Source of the DNA: an uncultured Collinsella sp.
GTDB lineage: Bacteria > Actinomycetota > Coriobacteriia > Coriobacteriales > Coriobacteriaceae
DNA: 19,366 nt
Reading direction: 5' to 3'
Assembly: GCA_900545055.1 (NCBI GenBank)
Contig: UQXP01000033.1
Span: 1 to 19,366, forward strand
Part shown: positions 12,801 through 19,366 of the stretch, one piece after another
How positions within the stretch are numbered: position 1 is the stretch's first letter
How the letters are laid out: every line of letters begins with the position of its first letter
Position numbers and translations under genes: made by a program
Notes under the pieces: model-generated
The model's database searches: none
Seen by the model: only the letters and a program-made list of their open reading frames with translations
Told to the model about the DNA's origin: nothing

Positions 12801-12859
12801 TGTCTTGATCTGTAACAACTAGGGATGGAAATTGGGTCTTCGTGTTACAGATCGAGATG
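12801..12859. repeat. Palindromic repeat family, copy 3
   Basis: TCTTGATCTGTAACA (12803-12817) and TGTTACAGATCGAGA (12843-12857) pair at all 15 positions, one of them T-G. The spacer is again exactly 25 nt with CTA, AAA and GGGTC (12834-12838) at the same offsets as copies 1 and 2, and the same orientation. It lies in the 378-base space between divergent gpmA and gltB. Apart from this copy and a short palindrome at 12938-12948, I see nothing definite in 12664-13041. Confidence 0.87.
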
Positions 12860-12937
12860 TTTGAAGCGGTGAGCTTGCGGACCGAACCTGGGCCCTTGTT
12901 GTCGTCCTTGAGGTCGGCGGTGTCCACTCGTAGGGTG

Positions 12938-12948
12938 CGCGTTACGCG
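12938..12948. promoter_or_regulatory. Short palindrome upstream of gltB
   Basis: CGCG-TTA-CGCG is a perfect 4-bp-arm palindrome about 94 bases before the gltB ATG, followed by TTTCGAAA (about 12953-12960). Either could be an operator for gltBD. A TAGTAT at 12994-12999 may be the -10 element, without a clear -35. Confidence 0.25.
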
Positions 12949-13041
12949 ATTGTTTCGAAACGGGCGGGAAACACAACGGGCCGGCGATGCTCCTAGTATG
13001 CCTATTCAACTGACTGTCTAAATATCTAGGGGAGGATCGCG

Positions 13042-16000
13042 ATGCAGGCAGATTCCGCTCAGCAGCAGGGCCTTTATCGCCCCGAATTCGACCACGATGC
13101 ATGTGGCATCGGCGCGCTTGCCGATATCAACGGTGAGCGCCATCACCAGATTCTGGACGACGCACTGTCCATTCTGGTCAACTTGGAGCACCGCGGCGGC
13201 ACGGGACTCGAGAAGAACACCGGCGACGGCGCTGGCATCCTGTTCCAGGTTCCGCATCACTTTTTCCGTAAAGAGGCTCAAAAGTGCGGCCAGATTCTGC
13301 CGGCAGAGGGCGACTATGGCGTGGCCATGCTGTTCTTCCCGCAGGACGACAAGGGCGTAGAGGATGCCCGCCGCGTGTTTGAGGAGGGCTGCGCCGAGGC
13401 CGGCGTGCCGCTGCTCTTTTGGCGCGAGGTGCCGGTCGACCCGCACGACCTGGGCGAGACGGCCCGCGCCTGCATGCCTACCATCCTGCAGGCTTTCCTG
13501 GGCCGTCCGGACGACACGCCCGCCGGCGATGCCTTTGAGCGTCGCCTGTACGTGTGCCGCCGCACCATCGAAAAGAAGGCCGACGCTGAGTTCGCCCTGC
13601 GCGATAAGATCTTCTATGTGTGCTCCATGAGCTCGCGCACCATCGTGTACAAGGGCATGCTGGTCGCCACGCAGATGCGCCGCTTCTTCATCGACCTCAA
13701 CGACGCCGCCGTCAAGACGGCCGTAGCGCTCGTCCACTCGCGCTACTCCACCAACACCACGCCCAGCTGGGAGCGCGCGCACCCCAACCGTTTTATCATC
13801 CATAACGGCGAGATCAACACCCTCAAGGGCAACGTCAACTGGATCCGCGCCCGCGAGCCCAACCTGTACAGCCCCGTGCTGCAGCACGATCTTGAGCGCG
13901 TGATGCCCATCATCAACCGCGAGGGTTCCGACTCCGCGATTCTGGACAACGTGCTCGAGTTCCTGGTCATGAACGGTCGTCCGCTTACGCGTGCCGCGTC
14001 CATGCTGCTGCCCGAGCCGTGGGACCACAATGACAGCCTGAGCGAGGAGCGCCGCGCCTACGACGCCTACCAGTCCATGCTCATGGAGCCGTGGGACGGC
14101 CCGGCGGCCATCGCCTTTACCGACGGCCGTACCCTGGGTGCCGCCCTCGACCGTAACGGCCTGCGTCCCGCCCGCTACTATGTGACGCGCGACGGTCGCT
14201 TTATGCTGGCAAGCGAGGTGGGCACCATCGAGGTGAGCCCCGAGAACATCCTGACGAGCGGCTGTCTGGGGCCGGGCCAGATGCTCGAGGTCGACTTTGC
14301 CCGCGGGCGCGTCATCTACAACGACGAGCTGCGCGCCCGTTACGCCAAGGAAAAGCCCTACCGTGATTGGATTGCCGAGGAGACGCTGACCGTCGACGCG
14401 CTCGACAAGCCAGCCGCGGCAACGCCCGCCGAGAACGCCGAGGTGCCCGCCGCCGTGCGCATGGCCAAGCTCGGCTACCACTGGGATGATGTTGACGAGG
14501 TCGTGCGTCCCATGGCCCAGCAGGGCAAGGCCCCACTCGCCTCGATGGGCATCGACGCGCCGCTGGCCTGCCTGTCCAAGAAGACGCGATCCTTCTACGA
14601 TTATTTCTATCAGCTGTTCGCCCAGGTCACGAATCCGCCGATCGATGCCCTTCGCGAGCATATGGTCACCTCGACCACGCTCTACCTGGGCAACCACGGC
14701 AACCTGCTCGAGGACTCCCGTACGGCCTGCCAGCTGGTTCGCTTGGAGCGCCCGTTGCTCAATGAGGAGGAGTTCGAGCGTATCTGCGCCATCGACCGCG
14801 TGGGCTTTAAGACCCGTCGCTTCCGTGCCGTCTACCGCCGCGATGCCGGCGAGGGCGCGCTGCAGGCTGCGCTCAAGCAGCTTGCAGAGGACGTTGAAGC
14901 TGCGGTCCGCGACGGTGTGAACATCGTGGTGTTGAGCGATCGTGCCGCTGCGGGCGAGGTGCCCGTGCCGTCGCTGCTCGCCGTGGGCTGCGTACACAAC
15001 CATCTGATCCGCGCTGGCGTGCGTACCTTTGCCGACATCGTGGTGGAGTGTGGCGACGCCGTGTCCCCGCACGACTTTGCGGCGCTGGTGGGCTACTCCG
15101 CGAGCGGCATCTATCCGTACAACGCGCATGCGTGCATCCGCGATCTGGCGGCACGCGGCGACCTGGACGTGACGGCCGAGCAGGGCATCGCCAACTACAA
15201 CAAGGCTGCGACGGCGGGCATCGTCTCCATCATGTCCAAGATGGGCATCTCCACGGTGCAGAGTTATCATTCGGCGCAGATCTTCGAGGCCGTGGGCTTT
15301 ACGCCGGAGTTCGTCAACGCGTACTTCGCCGGCACGGTGAGCCGTGTGGGCGGTATGGGTGTCGAGGACGTTGAGCGTGAGCAAAACGAGCGCTACGACG
15401 CCGCACTCGCAATCCTTAAGAGCCCGGCTCCCGGTCAACTGCCCACGCTGGGTCTGACCAAGTGGCGTCCGCTCGGCGGCGAGGATCACCTCATCGATCC
15501 GCAGACTGTCTACTTGCTGCAGACCGCCTGCCGTGAGGACAGCTACGACACCTTCAAGGAGTACAGCGCCCGCCTGCACCGCACCGGCCGTGCCGTGCGC
15601 CTGCGCGACTTGCTCGACTTTGATGCCAGCGGCCGCACTCCGGTGGCACTCGACGAGGTCGAGCCCGCGCTCAACATCGTCCGCCGCTTTAACACCGGTG
15701 CCATGTCGTATGGCTCCATCAGCAAAGAGGCACACGAGTGCATGGCCATCGCCATGAACCGCCTGCACGGCCGTTCCAACTCCGGTGAGGGCGGTGAGGA
15801 CCCGCGTCGCGAGACCCCGCTGGCTAACGGTGATTCCAAGAACTCCGCCATCAAACAGGTGGCAAGCGCGCGCTTTGGCGTGACGAGCCGCTATCTGTGC
15901 AGCGCCTTCGAGATTCAGATCAAGATGGCCCAGGGCGCCAAGCCCGGCGAGGGTGGCCATCTGCCCGGCAAGAAGGTCTACCCCTGGATTGCCGAGGTCC

Positions 16001-17739
16001 GTCAGTCCACGCCTGGCATCGGCCTGATCTCGCCTCCGCCGCACCACGACATCTACTCTATCGAGGACCTGGCAGAGCTGATTTTTGACCTTAAGAACGC
16101 CAACCCCGGCGCGCGCGTGTCGGTCAAGCTGGTCAGCGAGGCCGGCGTCGGCACCATCGCCACCGGTGTTGCCAAGGGCGCTGCCGACAAGATCTTGATC
16201 AGCGGTCACAATGGCGGCTCGGGTGCCGCTGCGCGCGACTCTATCTGGCATGCGGGTCTGCCGCTGGAGCTTGGCCTTGCCGAGGCCCAGCAGACGCTGC
16301 TGCAAAACGGCCTGCGCTCACGCGTGGTGCTCGAGGCCGACGGCAAGCTCATGGACGGCACCGATGTTGCCGTCGCCTGCCTGCTGGGTGCCGAGGAGTT
16401 TGGCTTTGCGACCATGCCGCTCATCTCCATGGGCTGCCTCATGCAGCGCGACTGCCAGCAGGATACCTGCCCGGCCGGCATCGCTACGCAAAACTGCCGC
16501 CTGCGTCGCGGCTTCCGCGGCAAGCCAGAGCACGTCGAGCACTTTATGCTCTTTGTTGCCGAGCAGCTGCGCGAGGTCATGGCGAGCCTGGGCTTCCGCA
16601 CCATCGACGAGATGGTCGGCCATCCCGAGTGCTTGCGCCAGATCGAGGTCCCGGGTAACCGCAAGGCAAACCTGCTCGATCTGTCTCCCGTGCTGGCGAG
16701 CGCGACCTGCGAGTTCGGTGCCCATATCCCGGGTGCCGACGGTCGTCACTTCCTGCCGCAGATGGCCGCGGACAGCGAGCTCGACAAGACGCTCGACTCC
16801 ACGCTGTTTGTGCCCTATACGGCCGATGCCCGTGCGCACCTGCGTCCGATTCGCTTCCGCGCCGATATCGCCAACGTCAACCGCTGCGTGGGCACCATCT
16901 TGGGCAACGCGGTGACCAAAGCGCATCCCGAGGGCCTGCCCGCCGGCTCCATTACCGTCGATTGCGATGGTTCGGCCGGTCAGAGCTTTGGCGCCTTCCT
17001 GCCGCGCGGCATTACGCTCAACGTGTGCGGCGACGCCAACGACTACTTTGGCAAGGGCCTTTCGGGCGGCGAGGTGTCGGTGCGCCCCAACCCGCATGCG
17101 ACCTACAAGTTCGACGAGAACATCATCGTGGGCAACGTTGCGTTCTTTGGTGCCACGAGCGGCCGCGGCTTCATTAACGGTCTTGCCGGCCAGCGTTTTG
17201 CCGTGCGCAACTCCGGTGCCACTGTGGTGGTCGAGGGCTGCGGCAACCATGGCTGCGAGTACATGACGGGCGGTCTGGCGCTCATCCTGGGCGAGGTCGG
17301 GCAGAATTTTGCCGCCGGCATGACGGGCGGCGTTGCCTACGTCTTTGACCAGTACGGCACGCTCGATGCCCGCGTGAACCACGAGAGCGTTGAGCTCAAG
17401 GCCCCGACGGCCGGCGAGTTGGCGCAGATTCGCGAGCTCATCCAGGAGCACGTGGACGCGACGCAGAGTCCGCGCGGCATTAAGTTGCTCTACAGCTTTG
17501 AGACGATGGGCAAGCACTTTGTGAAGGTCATTCCGACCGAGTACGAGCGCGTGCTGACGATTGTCGCCGCGGGCGAGGCTGCCGGCAAGACGCATGCGCA
17601 GGCCGAGGAGCTGGCGTTTGACATCGTGACCGGTCGCGCGAGTGCCGAGGATGTCGCTCGCTTTGATGTCGCGGGCGGTGCTGCGGGCGCTGCGTCCGTG
17701 GCTGCCAGCTCTGTTGCTTCGACCAAGAAGGAGGCGTAA
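13042..17739 (+). CDS. gltB: Glutamate synthase large (alpha) subunit
   Basis: Catalytic subunit of NADPH-type GOGAT, which makes two glutamates from glutamine and 2-oxoglutarate. At 1565 residues it is full length. A 20-residue propeptide precedes C21 (DACGIGALAD), the N-terminal nucleophile of the glutaminase domain (about 21-430). The FMN synthase domain includes NTGAMSYGSISKEAHE (from ~884) and SGEGGEDP (~914). The 3Fe-4S cluster ligands are C1132, C1138 and C1143 (GCLMQRDCQQDTCPAGIATQ). The C-terminal GXGXG beta-helix starts near 1311 (GSAGQSFGAFLPRG). A short Ala-rich tail ends the protein. GGGGAGG (13030-13036) lies 5 nt before the ATG. gltD begins 5 nt after the stop. Confidence 0.97.
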   Translation: MQADSAQQQGLYRPEFDHDACGIGALADINGERHHQILDDALSILVNLEHRGGTGLEKNTGDGAGILFQVPHHFFRKEAQKCGQILPAEGDYGVAMLFFPQDDKGVEDARRVFEEGCAEAGVPLLFWREVPVDPHDLGETARACMPTILQAFLGRPDDTPAGDAFERRLYVCRRTIEKKADAEFALRDKIFYVCSMSSRTIVYKGMLVATQMRRFFIDLNDAAVKTAVALVHSRYSTNTTPSWERAHPNRFIIHNGEINTLKGNVNWIRAREPNLYSPVLQHDLERVMPIINREGSDSAILDNVLEFLVMNGRPLTRAASMLLPEPWDHNDSLSEERRAYDAYQSMLMEPWDGPAAIAFTDGRTLGAALDRNGLRPARYYVTRDGRFMLASEVGTIEVSPENILTSGCLGPGQMLEVDFARGRVIYNDELRARYAKEKPYRDWIAEETLTVDALDKPAAATPAENAEVPAAVRMAKLGYHWDDVDEVVRPMAQQGKAPLASMGIDAPLACLSKKTRSFYDYFYQLFAQVTNPPIDALREHMVTSTTLYLGNHGNLLEDSRTACQLVRLERPLLNEEEFERICAIDRVGFKTRRFRAVYRRDAGEGALQAALKQLAEDVEAAVRDGVNIVVLSDRAAAGEVPVPSLLAVGCVHNHLIRAGVRTFADIVVECGDAVSPHDFAALVGYSASGIYPYNAHACIRDLAARGDLDVTAEQGIANYNKAATAGIVSIMSKMGISTVQSYHSAQIFEAVGFTPEFVNAYFAGTVSRVGGMGVEDVEREQNERYDAALAILKSPAPGQLPTLGLTKWRPLGGEDHLIDPQTVYLLQTACREDSYDTFKEYSARLHRTGRAVRLRDLLDFDASGRTPVALDEVEPALNIVRRFNTGAMSYGSISKEAHECMAIAMNRLHGRSNSGEGGEDPRRETPLANGDSKNSAIKQVASARFGVTSRYLCSAFEIQIKMAQGAKPGEGGHLPGKKVYPWIAEVRQSTPGIGLISPPPHHDIYSIEDLAELIFDLKNANPGARVSVKLVSEAGVGTIATGVAKGAADKILISGHNGGSGAAARDSIWHAGLPLELGLAEAQQTLLQNGLRSRVVLEADGKLMDGTDVAVACLLGAEEFGFATMPLISMGCLMQRDCQQDTCPAGIATQNCRLRRGFRGKPEHVEHFMLFVAEQLREVMASLGFRTIDEMVGHPECLRQIEVPGNRKANLLDLSPVLASATCEFGAHIPGADGRHFLPQMAADSELDKTLDSTLFVPYTADARAHLRPIRFRADIANVNRCVGTILGNAVTKAHPEGLPAGSITVDCDGSAGQSFGAFLPRGITLNVCGDANDYFGKGLSGGEVSVRPNPHATYKFDENIIVGNVAFFGATSGRGFINGLAGQRFAVRNSGATVVVEGCGNHGCEYMTGGLALILGEVGQNFAAGMTGGVAYVFDQYGTLDARVNHESVELKAPTAGELAQIRELIQEHVDATQSPRGIKLLYSFETMGKHFVKVIPTEYERVLTIVAAGEAAGKTHAQAEELAFDIVTGRASAEDVARFDVAGGAAGAASVAASSVASTKKEA

Positions 17740-17744
17740 GTGCC

Positions 17745-19226
17745 ATGGGTAAGCCCGGTGCTTTTCTTGATATCGATCGCGTGACCCACGAGCTGCGCCC
17801 CGTGGAGGAGCGCAGCCATGATTTTGATCCGCTGTATGTGGAGCTCGATGACGATGCACGTCGCGCCCAGGCGAGCCGCTGCATGATGTGCGGCGTGGCG
17901 TTTTGCCAGATGGGCGCGAGCTTTGGCAGGGCGCGTCCGAGTGGCTGCCCGCTGCACAACCTGATTCCCGAGTGGAATGAGCTGGTGTACCGCGGCCGCT
18001 GGGACGAGGCTGCCGAGCGTCTGTCGCTCACCTCGCCCATGCCCGAGTTCACGAGTCGCGTGTGCCCGGCGCTGTGCGAGGCCGCGTGCAACCTGGGTTC
18101 GGTCGATGGCCAGCCCACGACGATCCATGACAACGAGCGTGCGATCAGCGACCATGAGTGGGCAAATGGCGGTCCGCGTCGCTTTGAGCCGGCAGGGGAG
18201 GGCGCACCCACGGTTGCCGTGGTGGGCTCCGGTCCTGCTGGTCTGGTGGCAGCATGGGAGCTTGCGCGTCGTGGCGCCCGCGTGACGGTGCTTGAGCGCG
18301 ATGACCGCCCGGGCGGTCTGCTCATGTACGGCATTCCCAATATGAAGCTCGAGAAGTCTGTGGTCGAGCGCCGTGTGGCGCTCATGCGCGAGCTGGGCAT
18401 TGTGTTTGAGCTGGGTGCCGATGTGAACGATCCCAAGGTTACCGCCAAGCTCAATGGCTTTGACGCCGTTGTGGTGGCTGTCGGCGCTCGTGCGCCCCGC
18501 GGTCTTTCGGCTGCGAACATCGATGCGCCCGGCGTGGTGTATGCCGTGGACTACCTGACGGCTTCGACCGTCTCGGTGCTCGATGGCGGCGAGCCCGCGG
18601 TGAACGCGCGCGGCCTGGACGTTGTGGTCATTGGCGGCGGCGATACTGGAAACGACTGCGTGGGCACCGCGGTACGTCAGGGTGCGCGCAGCGTGCGACA
18701 GTTTGAGTTTTTGCCGGCGGCGCCCGATAAGCGCACGGCGAGCAACCCCTGGCCGCAGTGGCCCAACGTGAAGAAGACCGACTACGGCCAGCAGGAGGCC
18801 ATCGCTGCCATGGGCGGCGAGATGCGTGCCTGGGGCGTGGATACGCTCGAGGTGCTGCTGGACAAGAAGGGCGCGGCTGCTGGTCTGCGCGTGGTCGACC
18901 TGGACTGGTCGGCGGGGAAGCCGGAGCGCATCGCGGGCTCCGAGCACGAGGTGCCGGCGCAGCTGGTGCTCATCGCATGCGGCTTTACGGGTCCCGAGCA
19001 TGGCGTGTTTGATGCGGTGAACGTGCCTGTTGCCACCGCTGGTCGTCCGCTGCCCGTGATGGCCGTCGAGGGCTCGCACCTCGCGGCTCGCACGGATAGT
19101 GTCGCCGCCGATGTCACGCCGGTGTATGTGGCCGGTGACGCCCGCAACGGCAGCTCGCTCGTGGTGAGTGCCATGGCCGATGCCCTGGCCTGCGCTGCCG
19201 AAGTCGCCGACGCGCTGGAACTGTAA
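17745..19226 (+). CDS. gltD: Glutamate synthase small (beta) subunit
   Basis: NADPH-oxidising subunit that feeds electrons to GltB through FAD and Fe-S clusters. The 493-residue protein has N-terminal cysteines for two 4Fe-4S clusters (C46, C49, C54, C68 and C107, C111, C115). The FAD-binding GSGPAG is at 161-166, GGLLMYGIPNMKLEK at about 190-204, the NADPH-binding IGGGDTGND at 296-304 and the closing FAD segment VYVAGDARNGSSLV near 460. Length and motif order are those of GltD. The ATG at 17745 has AAGGAGG (17728-17734) 10 nt upstream, inside the end of gltB, so the subunits are translationally linked. Confidence 0.97.
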   Translation: MGKPGAFLDIDRVTHELRPVEERSHDFDPLYVELDDDARRAQASRCMMCGVAFCQMGASFGRARPSGCPLHNLIPEWNELVYRGRWDEAAERLSLTSPMPEFTSRVCPALCEAACNLGSVDGQPTTIHDNERAISDHEWANGGPRRFEPAGEGAPTVAVVGSGPAGLVAAWELARRGARVTVLERDDRPGGLLMYGIPNMKLEKSVVERRVALMRELGIVFELGADVNDPKVTAKLNGFDAVVVAVGARAPRGLSAANIDAPGVVYAVDYLTASTVSVLDGGEPAVNARGLDVVVIGGGDTGNDCVGTAVRQGARSVRQFEFLPAAPDKRTASNPWPQWPNVKKTDYGQQEAIAAMGGEMRAWGVDTLEVLLDKKGAAAGLRVVDLDWSAGKPERIAGSEHEVPAQLVLIACGFTGPEHGVFDAVNVPVATAGRPLPVMAVEGSHLAARTDSVAADVTPVYVAGDARNGSSLVVSAMADALACAAEVADALEL

Positions 19227-19267
19227 AGTAGTCACGGAGATATTCAACAATCGAATCGGCAAGGGCT

Positions 19268-19311
19268 GTCCCTAACTGCCGGCACAAAAGGAACGTCCCT
19301 AAATGCCGACA
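19268..19311. repeat. Short tandem direct repeat after gltD
   Basis: GTCCCTAACTGCCGGCA (19268-19284) and GTCCCTAAATGCCGACA (19295-19311) match at 15 of 17 positions with a 27-nt period. The GTCCCT element also occurs in other intergenic spaces of the window (5095, 9367, 10462), which suggests a genome-wide repeat. Confidence 0.6.
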
Positions 19312-19317
19312 TGAACT

Positions 19318-19356
19318 GCCTCCCATTTCTTGGACACGAGAAATGGGAGGCTTTTT
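19318..19356 (+). terminator. Rho-independent terminator of gltBD
   Basis: Arms 19318-19330 and 19339-19351 are perfectly complementary over 13 bp (GCCTCCCATTTCT with its complement) around an 8-nt loop. TTTTT (19352-19356) follows. Confidence 0.9.
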
Positions 19357-19366
19357 ATGCGTGTCG

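Noticed and set aside
13018..16305. Very long open frame (1095 codons) on the minus strand opposite gltB, and a 513-codon one at 16318-17859
   Set aside because: They lie wholly antisense to gltB, which has full-length motif support. Such frames arise from GC-rich codon use, and their low-complexity, Ala/Gly/His/Arg-rich translations match no family I know.
17490..19262. 590-codon minus-strand frame opposite gltD
   Set aside because: Antisense shadow of gltD with no ribosome site or recognisable domain.

Overview
The window is GC-rich bacterial chromosome with dense genes, strong Shine-Dalgarno sites and short intergenic spaces. Gene content (FtsEX, RNase R, SmpB, GltBD, a flavin reductase plus rubredoxin pair, cofactor-dependent phosphoglycerate mutase) and overall style suggest an anaerobic high-GC Gram-positive, most likely a Collinsella-like member of the Coriobacteriia. 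That assignment is recall and inference, not a database result.

Layout. 1-51 is the 3' end of an unidentified gene with a hairpin terminator. 52-501 has no gene but holds a 128-nt nested stem-loop. 502-2629 is ftsE-ftsX (cell-division ABC system; FtsE carries a ~175-residue Pro/Ala-rich N-terminal extension), then a terminator and a long inverted repeat. 2823-4958 is rnr (RNase R). 5133-7390 is a block of small single genes: an orphan serine recombinase, a VanZ-like membrane protein, an ArsC/Spx-like thioredoxin-fold protein, and a minus-strand hypothetical. 7667-7831 holds tRNA-Gln(CTG) and tRNA-Glu(CTC) behind a good promoter. 7930-9307 is a TPR-like protein overlapping smpB. 9514-10250 is a flavin reductase-like protein followed by a 47-residue rubredoxin-like protein, together resembling a split high-molecular-weight rubredoxin. 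On the minus strand, 10558-12663 holds gpmA followed by an Nramp metal transporter. 13042-19226 is gltB-gltD, the two subunits of NADPH-type glutamate synthase, closed by a strong terminator.

How the genes relate. RNase R and SmpB both act in trans-translation and ribosome rescue but are separated here by about 3.9 kb of accessory-looking genes and tRNAs. GltBD makes glutamate from glutamine and 2-oxoglutarate. The flavin reductase/rubredoxin pair probably moves electrons from NAD(P)H to an oxygen- or NO-scavenging partner encoded elsewhere.

The most unusual content is intergenic: at least six long near-perfect inverted repeats. Three of them belong to one family with 15-bp core arms, a spacer of exactly 25 nt in every copy, an invariant GGGTC in that spacer and a compensatory base-pair change between copies. 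I see no CRISPR array, no complete insertion sequence, no tmRNA gene and no defence operon.
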